Assembly (NCBI GenBank): GCA_022605405.1
Contig: JABYQQ010000034.1
Span: 310,001 to 374,000, forward strand
Length of the DNA stretch: 64,000 bases
DNA from: Earliella scabrosa
Lineage: Eukaryota; Basidiomycota; Agaricomycetes; Polyporales; Polyporaceae
Direction: 5' to 3'
This document shows, piece after piece, positions 11,796-23,780 of the stretch; the stretch's first letter is position 1; each line of letters begins with the position of its first letter. The notes under the pieces were generated by a model. That model saw only the letters and a program-made list of their open reading frames with translations. It was not told the origin of the DNA and did no database searches. The position numbers and the translations under genes are program-made.

Positions 11796-13499
11796 GAGGC
11801 GCCCCGAAGTCTTGATAGTTGGGCCTGGGTTGTCAAATGGGCCCGGCTGACTTACACATTGCTATCACTTATGTAGTGGCTCGGACACCGTATTCTCGTT
11901 TAGGTATCCCGTCTCGGGCTCATCTCGCTTGTCCTGTGCTCTCTGTACAACACTGTTGTCTAACAGTACTTATTAATATTATATGTCCACCGCCCCTCTT
12001 CCTCGTACTTGTGGGGGGTGGGCGTACTCCTCTCGAAAGCACATAACGGCCAGTAGTTCAGTGGATGAGTTCGGGGTTCACTAGCTCAGGCTTAGGTCCG
12101 CGGTCCGCGGCGTTCATTGCCACGTGGCGACCTTTGAGCGCTACCGCATTCCCAGGGCGGCTTCTCCTTCAACCTCCTCGCACAAACCCGTAGTTCTCTA
12201 CCTGATGTATTATCCTCTTCTGCGAAACACCAGCTTCTATACGGCTTGGCTTGATGAAGATGCGTGAGGATGCGTACAACTTCAAGTACACTGCGTCGAT
12301 ACTCGTGCAACCAGCGGTACGTTGTTCTTGCAGTCATTCTCGTTGCAGAAGAGTTCTTGATCGATCCCAGGTACTTACTGAGTACTCTGTTCCTGTGGTC
12401 CTTGAGTTTACTCAACTTAGTCGCGGTCCGACACCTCCCCAGTCGGTGAGTGGATTACCCAGCTGGCCGGCCCGGTCTGCGCAGTACAAGATCTCCCCCA
12501 CTCCCCGCATCTCCCACCCACGTCCTCGTATACGACGATCGACTTCAGCAGTCTCTGTGTTGCGCACACCTCGCTTTGTGAGACTTGCCCAGCGATGAGC
12601 TGCTGCTGCTGCTGCCTGTGTGTAGAGAGAGTAAGAGTTCATGTGGCCATGATTCTATTGAAGCAAGTGTTCCTGAGCTGCGTCGTTCCCTCATCGCTCC
12701 GCTCGTACAAACATGCAGCTCTGTCAGATAGGGGGATGCAATTTGACGACCAGTGATGATCGCTGAGTATACACGAGCGATTAGCGTTGATCGTGAGGCC
12801 TTGAACATTCTTCCTACCCCGGTACCGCTGCCCGGTGCTCCGCCGCCGCCACTGAGGGTTCGGCACGGTTACGACGGAGTTGAGAAAGCGCGTACTCAAT
12901 CATATCCCTATCTAGTAACAGATGTATCGGAGCTACGAGCAGAAGTCAGTCAGTGACCAGTGCGTCGTCCAGCAACAACCGTTGAAGTATGTATGGGTCT
13001 TGGGCCCTTGGCTAGGTGATCCACTGTCGTACACACCAAGCCTTTTACTGTCATGTAAGTGGTTGTTTGACCTCGATAGACTTGCAATCGGGATGTGCTG
13101 ACGCAACCCCATTAGGCACCATCAGAGTAGGGGAAAAGTATAGGCGCTAGAATTTGAGATGGTCGGGGCGGGAGGCGTGGCCCGGAGCTGCCGTGCGCGG
13201 GCCTAACGCAGTTCGGAAGTCGCAAGCAGCCACCGTTGTGGCTGCCCCGCACCCCGGCTGACCCCCGTCTGATCTACTCAATTTCCCCGCGTTCTCCCCA
13301 CCCTCGTGCCGTCGCTATTCAGTGCAATTGGCCGCGGTATATAAGGATGCGGGGTCGCGTAGGGAAGCCCCAGCTCGCTCCCCGGCTTCAGGCTTCCTTC
13401 GCTTCGGGTCTTGCTTCTCGAGTCGCCCCAATCTCCCGCGACTCTTCTCTCCTGTGACCTCGCCCTTCGGCACAGAGACACCCAGCACACATCGCAACG
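11796..13499. other. Intergenic region before sugar porter 1
   Basis: No protein gene is supported. The first few hundred bases are 3' flank of copy 4. The last 350 bases are GC-rich and carry a TATA box near 13338, so they are promoter. Confidence 0.45.
13338..13345 (+). promoter_or_regulatory. TATA box of sugar porter 1
   Basis: TATATAAG lies 155 bp before the start codon at 13500. This implies a 5' leader of about 120-130 nt, which is C/T-rich as expected for a strongly expressed fungal gene. Confidence 0.55.
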
Positions 13500-15741
13500 A
13501 TGTCGCCGAGCTCCATACGCGAGGACAGCTACGACGATGCGAAGGACAAGTCCAGCGTCATGAGTCCAGCCAGCGGCCTCGAGGACGCGAAGATCGAGGA
13601 GACCATCTTCAACCCCGAGCTGCGCGAGGCCATCGCCAACTCGCACCTCGACGCCCTCAGCAGGCGCGCCATCGCACTCTACCTCATCTGTCTCGTCGGG
13701 TTCATGAACGCGGTCTCTAACGGTACGTTCTCTATGCGTGCTTCCGAGTCCTTTTCATGTGCTTGATCATATTCGCCCCAGGTTTCGACGGTTCGCTCAT
13801 GGGTGGTATCAACGCTATGACACAATACCAGGAGTACTTCGGCTACAAGGAGGTCGGTGCCAGCACGGGTATCGGTGAGTACTCTCTCTACCACCTGTTA
13901 CCGTTGTGACACCTCTCTTACCGCACCTTGACCAGTCTTCCTCATCTATGTTGTCGGTCAATGTGCGGGTGCCTTCTTCGCTGGCCCGGCCAGTGAGCGA
14001 TTCGGTCGCCGGACAGGTATGGTCATCGGCTGCTCGATCATCTTGGTCGGTGCGGCCGTCATCACCGCCGCGCAAAACCGTGCGATGTTCTTGGGTGGTC
14101 GGTTCTTCCTTGGTTTCGGTATCGCCATCTCCACCACTGCTGCGCCGACGTGGGTCACCGAGCTTGCCCCCGCCCACTGGCGTGGCCGTCTCGGAGCTGC
14201 ATACAACAGTGAGTTCAGCTGCTTTCTTTGCGTTCTCCCCACTGCACTCGAGGATTGTAGTTGATTGATCGTCCTTACAGGTTGTTACTTCGTCGGAGCC
14301 ATCCCCGCGACTGGCGTCATGGTCGGCACGCAGACGATGAACAGCACCTGGTCATGGCGTCTTCCTCTCCTGCTCCAGGTCGTCCCGCCTGCGATCGTTA
14401 TGACTTTCGTTTGGGTCTGCCCCGAATCTCCTCGGTGGCTCGTCTCTCGCGGTCGGGTCGACGAGGCGCGTGCGGTCATGATCAAGTACCACTCGAGCGA
14501 CGGCAAGACGACCAACCCTCTCATCGAGCTCCAACTCCGCGAGTTCCAGGAGATGATTGAAGTCCGCAGAATGGAGGCCTTCTGGGACTACCGCGAGCTT
14601 GTCAACACTGCCAACGCCCGCTGGCGTCTCCTCGCGATGACCCTCATGTGTATCAACGGCCAGCTTGCAGGTAACGGTGTACGTACTCCCTGTTCTCGCC
14701 ACACTCGATTCGTATGCTTACATTCCCGGGGCCAGCTCATCACCTACTTCCTACCGACCGTCCTCCGGAACGCAGGCGTGACCGACAAGCACACCCAGCT
14801 GCTCTACAACTTCGCGAACAACATCCTCTCCTGCGCAGGCGCGTTCACGGGCGCGGCGATGACGGACCGCATGCCGCGCCGCTCGCGCCTCTACCTCGGC
14901 TGCGTCTGGCTCGCGTGCATCCTCGCGACGGTCGCCGGGCTGTCGTCCAAGTACGGGCAGACGGGGAACACGAATGTGCACGGCGCGCACGCGACGATCG
15001 CGATGATCTTCGTCTTCGGCATCTCGTTCTCGTTCATCTACACCCCGCTTCAGGCGCTCTACTGCGCCGAGGTCATGAACCAGAAGATGCGCGCGAAGGG
15101 CATGGCCGTCCACGTCATCCTCGCGAACGCGGCGGGATTCATCAACACGTTCGCGAACGCGGTCGGGCTCGAGCGGTGGGGATACAAGTGTGAGTGCTTG
15201 CGCGCGGCTTTCGTTTCGTCTATCTATCGTCCTTTTCCCTCTTATCGTGTGCGTGCACGCCGCTGCTGTCGCGATAGCGGCGGCGGGCCGCCTCGCGTCC
15301 GCCTCTTTGCCATGCTTATCGTATGTCTCATCTGGATTACTGACGTTCCATGTTTTCTTTTCTATCTAGACTACTTCGTGTTCGTCGTGTGGAACTGCTG
15401 CGCTGCGGTTCTCTGGTTCCTGTTCTGTGTCGAAACGCGCGGGCGGACGCTCGAGGAGCTCGAGGAGGTCTTCAACCAGCCGTGGCCTGCGATGGCCTCT
15501 GGGCGCAAAGTCAAGATCGCGGTCAAGAAGGCGGGCAGCACCGAGGTCGTCAAGGTGAGTCTTCCGCACGATGTTCGCCGCCGCCTCTGCGCCCTGTTCC
15601 CCTGTTCCGTCCTGGACCGAGACCTCTCGCCTCCTCGATGCCCCTCCGCTCGCTGCCGAGCGTGAAGTTTTACCGCCGGACCGGGCTCGATCGCTAACCC
15701 CGGCTTTTCCGTTCTAGGTGATCGACGACGATCGGGCATGA
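13500..15741 (+). CDS. MFS sugar porter (Lac12/cellodextrin-type), paralogue 1
   Basis: Exons 13500-13722, 13782-13874, 13936-14208, 14281-14678, 14736-15189, 15370-15554, 15718-15741 give 549 aa. It is a plasma-membrane H+/sugar symporter of the sugar porter family with 12 helices. Signatures: GFDGSLMGG in helix 1, SERFGRRTG (loop 2-3), PESPRWLVSRGR after helix 6, GNGLITYFLP in helix 7 and VETRGRTLEELEEVF at the C-terminus. GNGLITY-type helix 7 is typical of Lac12-like lactose, galactoside and cellodextrin transporters, so a disaccharide or oligosaccharide substrate is likely but not proven. The last exon encodes only seven residues (VIDDDRA). It lies tail to tail with a close paralogue. Confidence 0.9.
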
Positions 15742-16820
15742 GGTTCTCTTCATTTGCACCGCCATCACGGTCGCGGGCCTGGAAGCGCGGGGTTTGGGCC
15801 AGTCGCGTTTCGTGTATATTGTTCGCTCGGAGTCTTATCATGCCCCCTCTCATGTCTGGAACGCATTGCTTATACGTGTAGTCTTAATGAAAAATTACGA
15901 GGATCCCGTCTTACTCTCTCTCCATGGCTATAGGCTGTCTCTGTGTGCGCCGTTCTACTAGTCTAGTCGTGTGCGTGCACCTTCTCCGAACCTCTCTCTC
16001 TCCCTTCGGCGGACTTGACCTGCTCGCGGATCAGAGGAGTACAAGCACACGTTTGGGGCGGTGAGCCTCGGGTTGTCTAACTTACTAATCCAACATATGG
16101 AACTTGCTTTTGTCGAATGTACCGGCGCGCCATATCGCGCTCTCTGAGTGCCGTCCGTGTGCGCATCTCTCATGGGACGCACTCAGTCAAGCAGGTAGTA
16201 CGGCGACCCAGCGCGGGCACACGAGCGCCCCGCGTCGCACACTGCACCACGTCCGGGGATTCTGCTCTGCTAGTTCGAGTCGCTTAGAATGGAGGCGGCT
16301 CGCTCCTGCGTCCCCGCTACAGGCCTCGAAGGCGGGACCCGCGGGTCCGCAGTGCCATGCGCAACGTACCGGTTGCGTGGACATCCTTGAGCTGGTCTTC
16401 AACTCTACATGAGGCTCTCGCACGACCCGCAGAGTACAGTGTGGCGTATATGTCCGGCAAACATCGTGTATGCGTAGACGGTTTCGTGTACCTAGTCCTC
16501 CCCAGTCGTCGGTCTCGAATCTCAGTCCTCATGCATCGACGTACAAGTCCGTATTGCTTCAACAGCGGGCCCTGGGACCGTGTCGCCATACAAGAATATT
16601 GCGCTCGCAAGGTGTGCCATGTTGAACACCAGAGTCAGCAGGAAGCAGAAGGCAGAGATCCAGATAGCGAGTAAAATTCATTAGACGGTCCTCCGTTACA
16701 TCCAAGTCATAAACTCCGTCTCGTACAAAGCAAATCGTAGCAACACAATGAAGACTCATGAGCAGTAAGTAAGTACTAGTAAGCATGGAACCATACACCA
16801 TCGCAACGTGCTCATGGTGC
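15742..16820. other. Convergent 3' intergenic region
   Basis: Shared 3' flank between the two convergent sugar porters. No reading frame here is credible. Confidence 0.5.
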
Positions 16821-19511
16821 TCATGCAGACTTCTCGTCCAGCACCTGCACGACCGCCTTCTCGCCCGCCTTCTTGACCGCGATTTTGCGCTTCCGCGAAG
16901 ACGCCATCGCCGGCCACGGCTGGTTGAACACCTCCTCGAGCTCCTCGAGCGTGCTGCCACGCGTCTCCACGCAGAACAGGAACCAGAGAACCGCGGCGCA
17001 GCAGTTCCACACTACGAACACGAAGTAGTACTTGTACCCCCACCGCTGGAGCCCGACCGAGTTCGCGAACGTGTTCACGAAGCCGGCGCAGTTCGCGATC
17101 AGGATGTGCACTGCGAGTGGGGGTCAGCATGGGTAAGTTGGAGGGGGGGAGAGGGGACGCACCAGCCATGCCCTTTGCACGCATCTGCTGATTGAGCACC
17201 TCGGCGCAGTACAGCGCCTGCAACGGTGTGTACGTGAATGAGTAGACGATGCCGAACAGGAAGATGAACGTGATCGTCGCGTTCGCGCCGTGCACGTTCG
17301 TGTTCCCGTCCTTGCCGTACTTGCTCGACAGCGCCGCGACGACCGAGAGCAGACACGCGAGCGTGAACGCTCCGATGTACAGGCGCGGCCGACGGTTGAT
17401 CTTGTCGGTGAGCGCCGCGCCGGTGAACGCGCCGAACGCGGAGAGGATGTTGTTCGCAAAGTTGTAGAGCAGCTGAGTGTGCCGGTCCGTCACGCCCGCG
17501 TTCCTCATCACGACCGGGAGGAAGTAGGTGATAAGCTGGAGAGGGTCATGGGGCGGTCAGCTCAGCGTTCAAACGTCCGATGTCAACGGTAAGGAGTTGA
17601 AGCGAAACGTCAAGGGCGCGGCGAGTGCGGGGAAGTGGAGAAGTGAAGGTGCGGGGCGCGGGGTCGTGAGAGCCCTCGAGAGTATGGGGAGAAATACGCA
17701 CCCCGTTACCGGCAAGCTGGCCGTTAATGCACATGAGGGCCATCGCGAGCGTCCGCCAGCGCGCGTTCGCCGTGTTGACGAGCTCGCGGTAGTCCCAGAA
17801 CGGCTCCATCTTGCGGACTTCGATCATCTCCTGGAACTCGCGAAGCTGAAGCTCGATGAGCGGGTTCGTCTTGCCGTCGTTCGAGTGGTACTTGATCATG
17901 ACCGCACGCGCCTCGTCGACCCGGCCGCGCGAGACGAGCCACCGCGGAGACTCTGGGCAGAGCCACACGCAGGTCATTACGATCGTGGGGGGCACGACCT
18001 GTGTGTGAGCGTAGGAGAGGGTTACGTAGCGGGTGGGGTCAGCTGAGGGTAAGCGTAAGGCAAGTTGACATATGGACGCACCTGGAGCAGGAGGGGCAGA
18101 CGCCACGCCCAGGTGCTGTTCATGGTCTCGGTTCCGACCATGATACCGGTGGCGGGGATGGCACCGATGAAGAAGTGACCTATCCGAGTGCAAACGATGT
18201 CAGCATACTCCGACTGTGCAATGTGTTAAGGTATACGCACTGTTGTAGAGCGCACCAAGCCGACCGCGCCAGTGCGCAGGTGCGAGCTCGGTGACCCAGG
18301 TCGGGGCGGCGGTTGTGGAGATGGCGATGCCGAAACCGAGGCAGAAACGGCCACCCAAGAACATCGCGCGGTTCTGCGCTGAGGTGATGACCGCCGCGCC
18401 TAGGAGGATGATGAAGCCGCCAATGAACATGCCCATCCGACGCCCGAACCGCTCGCTGGCCGGGCCGGCGAAGAACGCGCCCGCGCAGTTACCGACGACA
18501 TAGATCAGGAAGACTAAATGGAGCAAAGCGATAACGGTCAGACATGGTCATTGGATTGCACAAGAGGTGACTCCAGTTCCGGGACGTCGTGGTTTGCAAC
18601 CCACCCCGCTTGTGAGCGGCCCAGTGACTCCCTAAGTCACTTGCGGAGAGGACCCCTCCCCTCCCTCGCTGCGCCCCGGGAGTCTCGCGAACCGATCGCA
18701 CCAAAGTCTCGTTCGCTCATGGAGTCCATCGGAACGTGCGCGAAGAGGACCCGCCATTCGGCCTCCCTCCCTCCATGCGCTCTAAGGGTTCCCCGAACCA
18801 GTCGCACCAAAGCCTCGCCTCGTTCGCGCAATTCAACTATCCTAACTCCCTTCAGGAGTTCAAGTGAACTACGAGGGACGGGTGTCAGGCGCTGTGCGCC
18901 AACTCATGGAGGGAGGAACGGGGGACGACGGCCGGCGAAGACTACAGGTCCCTCAGCGGCTACGGGGGATAAGTACTCAGCGCCGCGTAGGTTGCAACTC
19001 ACCCGTCTATCAGACGTCGTGAGTTGCAACCCACGAACTGAGACTACTGTGGTGGGGGGACGGGGGAGCGATGCGCAGTCCGCGAGGATCGGAAGTATAG
19101 AAGATAATGAGAATACGCACCGATACCCGTGCTGGCGCCGACCGCCTCGTAGCCAAAGTAGTCCTGGTACTGGGACATGGCGTTGATACCGCCCATGAGG
19201 GAGCCATCGAAACCTGTGAAGAAAGGAGGTCAGATGACCATTGACAAGGCGCAAGAGAGATTGCCGCACGGGCGAAGCAAAAGGCGCGGGTACGTACCGG
19301 AAGAGACGGCGTTGAGGAAGCCGACCATGCAGATGAAGTAGAGGGAGATGGCGCGCCTGCTCCACGGGTCGAGGTTGGTGTTCTCGATGGCGGCCTTGAG
19401 CTCGGGGTTGTAGATGGTCTCCTCGATCTTGGCCCCCTGGAGGTCGATGGGGGACGCGACCGAGTCGACGCGCTCCTTGACGTCGTCGTCATACTCGTGC
19501 TGGGAGGACAT
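16821..19511 (-). CDS. MFS sugar porter (Lac12/cellodextrin-type), paralogue 2
   Basis: Exons 19511-19298, 19213-19121, 18513-18241, 18179-18082, 17998-17702, 17535-17163, 17110-16821 give 545 aa. It is a close paralogue of the porter at 13500 along its whole length, with the same GFDGSLMGG, PESPRWLVSRGR, GNGLITYFLP and ETRGSTLEELEEVF signatures and the same expected role: proton-coupled uptake of a sugar or short oligosaccharide. Intron positions differ. It has extra introns after LLLQ (before VVPP) and inside KGMA/VHIL, and lacks the two near the C-terminus of paralogue 1. Intron 2 is 607 nt, about ten times the local norm, and contains repeats. Convergent orientation fits an inverted duplication. 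Confidence 0.9.
18514..19120 (-). repeat. 607 nt intron with direct and inverted repeats
   Basis: Within this intron, 18583-18604 and 19013-19034 are direct repeats (20 of 22 bases the same, GACGTCGTG...). A perfect 13 bp inverted repeat (GGTTGCAACTCAC) lies at 18990-19002 and 19019-19031. Two copies of a roughly 60 bp unit lie at 18661-18720 and 18767-18830. The paralogous intron in the other porter is only 61 nt. An insertion into a short ancestral intron is the likely origin; the element type is not recognised. Confidence 0.6.
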
Positions 19512-21901
19512 GGTGGTTCGCAGGGCCTGTATGGGGAGAGACAGGAGGACTGGAGGAACCGGGAGATGGGACGAGGAGTCGGAGGGGAGCCCACGACGGG
19601 GCGGTCAGACGAGCGGGGGTACTTATAGGTTCTGGGACGGCGCCCCAGATCAGGAACGACATGAGAAGAGCTCGAAGCGGCGCATGGAGAGCGATGATTA
19701 GCGTATCTGTGCAGTCAGCTGTGTGCGACTGAGACCCTCGATGGCCGTAATCAACGAGCGTAGTGCGATCGCGGGCGTCTCCCCCCACTTTCCAAAATCC
19801 CACTCCACAGGCGGCCTTCTCGGTCCGCACGGCCCCTCTTCCGTCCGCTAAACGTTTTCGAGAATTGAGTCAACGTTTCAGCCCGCAGCGCGTCGCCTCC
19901 TCCCTCCATGATCGTTCCTGGTCTGCCTCCTCTCCCCGCGTCGCTTTCCGCTCGCAGTCCTGCTCTCTGTCGCACAGCACGCCTGGCCAGCGACGGCGTC
20001 GCGCACGACTTGCGCGCTGAGGAGCACCCGCCCACCCACGGAGCAAAGTGGTGGGCGTGAGCGCGTGGCAGCCACAAGGGTGCCATAGCAGCCAAGAACG
20101 GCTCTTAGTGCTCGTTGCGCTGATCCGCTCATACAGACTGCAATGAGATCGAGTCTGGGCAGATCCACGATAGCCTTCAGATCGAGTCGCCTCGCCCGGG
20201 CCCTGGGGCCGTCGCCCCCTCTTTCTCCCCTCTTCTCAATTTTTACGTCTCGTCTGCGACCATCGTCTGTCGTCCCGGATGTACGCTCAACGACCAGTCC
20301 CCGCCAGCCCTCTAGTACTGCTACACTCCTGTCCCTGATCTACACACCTTCAAGATGCAATGTTCAAAGTTCAACACCCTCGATCGCTGGCGGGAGTGAC
20401 GGGCCGCCTGAAGCCGTAGCGCGACGCCACATACGCGATATCGGCACCGGGCGATCTCTGCACCTACCCAACCCGCCGCTGGCCCCGCCGCACGGCCGCC
20501 ATTCGCAGAGAGCGGCGGGTGGCAGGACGACGCAGCAGCGGCCATATCGCACAGGCTTGGCAGCACGCATGGAATTGATGCACAGCGGTCTGCAGGCGGA
20601 TACGTGCATTTCACAACAGGTTTTTTTTCTTTCTCTCCAATCGACCGCCGTGGAGTCTGCGATCGAGCGACGGGGAGGGCGGCGCGGGCTTCCCGCCCCG
20701 ATCGGGCGGGACAGGCAGGTTCTGCGCGCGCCAGGCTCGAACGAGATAAGTTCGAGGGCGGCCTTGCGCAGGTACGTACGTATACAATGGCCACTTGCTG
20801 AGTGTGCGGATGTAAACATCCTGGCGGAGCGTTAGTTCATGTTCAGCCTTCTACGCAGACTTCTCTCGATCGAGGCGTTGCCCGGCCGGGCCGCCAGCCA
20901 CCACCGACCTCAGCCACCGAGTCGATCGCGACGGACGACGGAGACACGACTTCATCCACTCATGTTGTTGCGCTTCCGAAACCCCTGGGCTATTGGAGCG
21001 GGGGCGTGTGCGTATATACTTATATGGATCGTTGCTGACAGCCCACTGGCTCGAGGACAGCCCAGTGAGTAAGGGCGGGTAGTATTCCAGATGGACGCAA
21101 CAAGATGAGCCTCACTGTCAAATACTATGGAGATAGATGTCTACCGCACAATTATACGAGGTTCGCCTTCCGTCAGGGCTCCGGATCCGTGCATGCAGCA
21201 TTATTGGGCGACGTGGGCCGGTGTGCTCTTATCTTCCCGAGCGGGCCGTCCAGATACGAACGGGCCAAGTTGGTCAGCCCAGGGGCGCAGCGAGGAATGA
21301 CGACAAACCTCGGTTCTGCTGCTCGCCGACATCGAGCATATCATTCGTGTCATTTACCTGAATCTCGCTCAAATTTTGTGTTTTAAGCATGATAGTCAGT
21401 CAGTACCGCTACGCGCTGTTGTCAAACTCGAGTAACTTAGCCTGCCGGCCAGAGCAAGAGATGACACTTTGGCTGCTACCGGCGACTCCAAGTTGCTTGT
21501 ACGAAGAGTCGGGGTTCATGACTTGAATGTCATGGAGATCCGTCTGGACAAGAAGGTTTCTCGCCATCTGAATCCCTCTCCCTTCTTCCGCTGGGTCCGA
21601 TACACGCTACGATACTCCTACTAGTACTAAGGGGCGCGACACGGTCACGTGCCAGATCCACCTCGAACTTGGTTGTAGCGCTTAGCGCTTAGCCTTGAGG
21701 GCCTTCTTGAAGCTTCTGACTCTGAGTTGAGAAGTACGTACTCGTAGCGGACACGCGACTCGCCGATGTCTCGTGAGCCAGGAGGCATTGCGTACATCTT
21801 ACTCCGACCACCATTATCCCCATCCCCCGCCACAGTCTAAGTACCCTACCAGCTACCCTCGTCTCATCATCGCCGTGCCATACTTACTCTAGTCTAGACT
21901 C
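19512..21901. other. Long intergenic region (divergent promoters)
   Basis: About 2.4 kb between two divergently transcribed genes. A long plus frame at 20143-20835 has no protein character and is rejected. Nothing else is supported beyond promoter sequence for the porter (minus) and the disordered protein (plus). Confidence 0.45.
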
Positions 21902-23357
21902 ATGCACATCATCGGCAGTCGCTCAACCCGTTCGCCCGCGCGCTCTCGTAGTCCCCAAGATCAAAACTCTGCATTCCAAGGCTTCAGCTCACCTATCGGG
22001 AGGGAGGAGTACGATCGATATGGCTACTACAGTCCGCACTGCGGCGACTCGAACATGCCAAATGATCATCCTCAAACCCATCCCGCCCACCGCGTAGGTC
22101 TGTCTGGAATGTCCGCACTCCAAGCAAGTCAAGGGAACTACACCACTCGTGCGTCCGCTCCATAAAGTGTACTCCCCGCAGTTGTATCTGAACCTCCACA
22201 CCTCCCCGCCACACCCTTGTCTCGTAGATGCCCCTCTCGATTACTTCTACACCCTGCCCACCAGCGGCCAGTACTCCGTCTTTGTCCTCCCGCCGATGCA
22301 GCCCGGCATGCAGCTCGTCCTGTCTGTGATGCCGGGCGGTGGCGTTCACAGCGGCGGCGCAATCCCCGCCACAGGCGACCCTCCGGGTTCCTTCCCGGGG
22401 CATGCTGCGGCAATGAACACCATGAATATCCCAGACCAGCCCGATCGGAGTTCTGCCTCCTCCATGAATATCACTGGCACCGTTCCACCCACCTCGCGCC
22501 CCCGGACCGTAGTACCCCGCCGCCCGAGCACACCGTACCCCCGGGACCGTCAGGCCAGTGAGCATCCGAGTCCCAGCTCAGGCTCGCTCGAGCACCCTGC
22601 CAGTATCTGTACAGCTGACGGGGAGGACCAGCCTGACTCCGACGTCAACAGCCAGTACGAGTACGACTCGGACGAGCTCACGCCCCAGACGCGCGCCCGC
22701 CTCCAGCCGTACATACCTCCCGGCCAGTACGGCCCCTACGACGCGGCGCGCGACCCGTCGGCGCCACTCCGGTCTGCACTCCGTCGCGCACAGCGAGCCA
22801 TGCTCTCCTCCGATGGCGCTCAGGCTGCACACACAAGCGGCGACTACACGCCCGCACAGGAGAACGCAGTGTTCACGGCTGGGACGCACGTCGACTCTGA
22901 ACGCCCCCCGCCACATGCCACTAGTCCCTATAGTAGCTATAACCCCTACACACACCTTGATCCAGGCGAGGACGGCCGCGACGACGAGTGGCACGTCCCT
23001 TACCGCGCGCCGCCTCCGAGTCCCCAATACGCGCATTACTACCCTTCGCCTACCGCACTGGCCCCGACTCGGCAGCCGGCAGCTCAGAGCTCAAGTCGGT
23101 CATCCTGGGACTACAGCTATACGACATACCCGCAGCGCACGCAACTGTCGTCCTCCGATTTGGACCGCAATGCTGCCGGAGAAGGCTGGAATGGGTGCGA
23201 AGGCGAGGCGGCGTACAACTACGCGGACGAACGTGAGCGTCTCCAGTACCTCACCTCGGGGCAATATGGCCCCTTCGACCACCCCCGCTCGGAGCATTTG
23301 CGGCATGGCATGCTTCGGAATGTACAGGGTGGTGCTGGCTACCATCCCGGCTATTGA
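21902..23357 (+). CDS. Disordered Pro/Ser/Tyr-rich protein, paralogue of the NADAR protein but lacking NADAR
   Basis: Exons 21902-22148, 22228-23357 give 458 aa. The first exon and intron position match the gene at 28313: both have an SRS...PQD start, a YDRY motif and the same phase-1 junction before a GQY.VF..PPMQP segment. A second shared block contains DELT..TR.RLQP followed by PGQYGP.D. The GQYGP.D motif recurs near the C-terminus (SGQYGPFDHPRSEHLR). The whole protein is low-complexity and probably unstructured, and it ends before the position where the paralogue carries NADAR. No function can be assigned. It may be a truncated duplicate or a regulator that keeps only the arm. Confidence 0.7.
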
Positions 23358-23780
23358 GCTGTGAGTGCGTATGGTATACGAAGGTATGGAATTTCTTGAC
23401 TCGGAAGCGCGGTGGTCGTCTGTTGCTGTAGCTCTTGCCTGAGGTCGATCGAGCTTCTAACTGACACGCGTGGGGAGAACGGGGCATGTTCTATGTTCGT
23501 GATGTACGATATGGACTCGGGAGAAAGCGTCGAAGGACTGTTGGCTGCTTTCTTGTTCCCATCCTGAAGTCTCGCGCCGTGTTCGGTTGGTGTTGGCTGT
23601 ACCATATACATGCTGTATCGAGTCCTCGGATTTGTACGTGTATGCATGGGTAATATGATAGCTATAGTGTTCAAGGCATCAGTTATGCGTGGCAAACAAG
23701 ACCTCCGACGCCATCGTGAGTTGTCCATGGATTGTTCCGTTCGTGAGTCCATACAACGAGCCACGTGATCCCTCTTCCAT
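23358..23780. other. Short convergent 3' region
   Basis: 3' ends of the disordered-protein gene and of the aspartic protease face each other here. No gene seen. Confidence 0.45.

Noticed and set aside
20143..20835. 230-codon plus-strand open frame in the long intergenic region
   Set aside because: Low-complexity Ser/Arg/Pro composition, no plausible splice continuation and no known motif.
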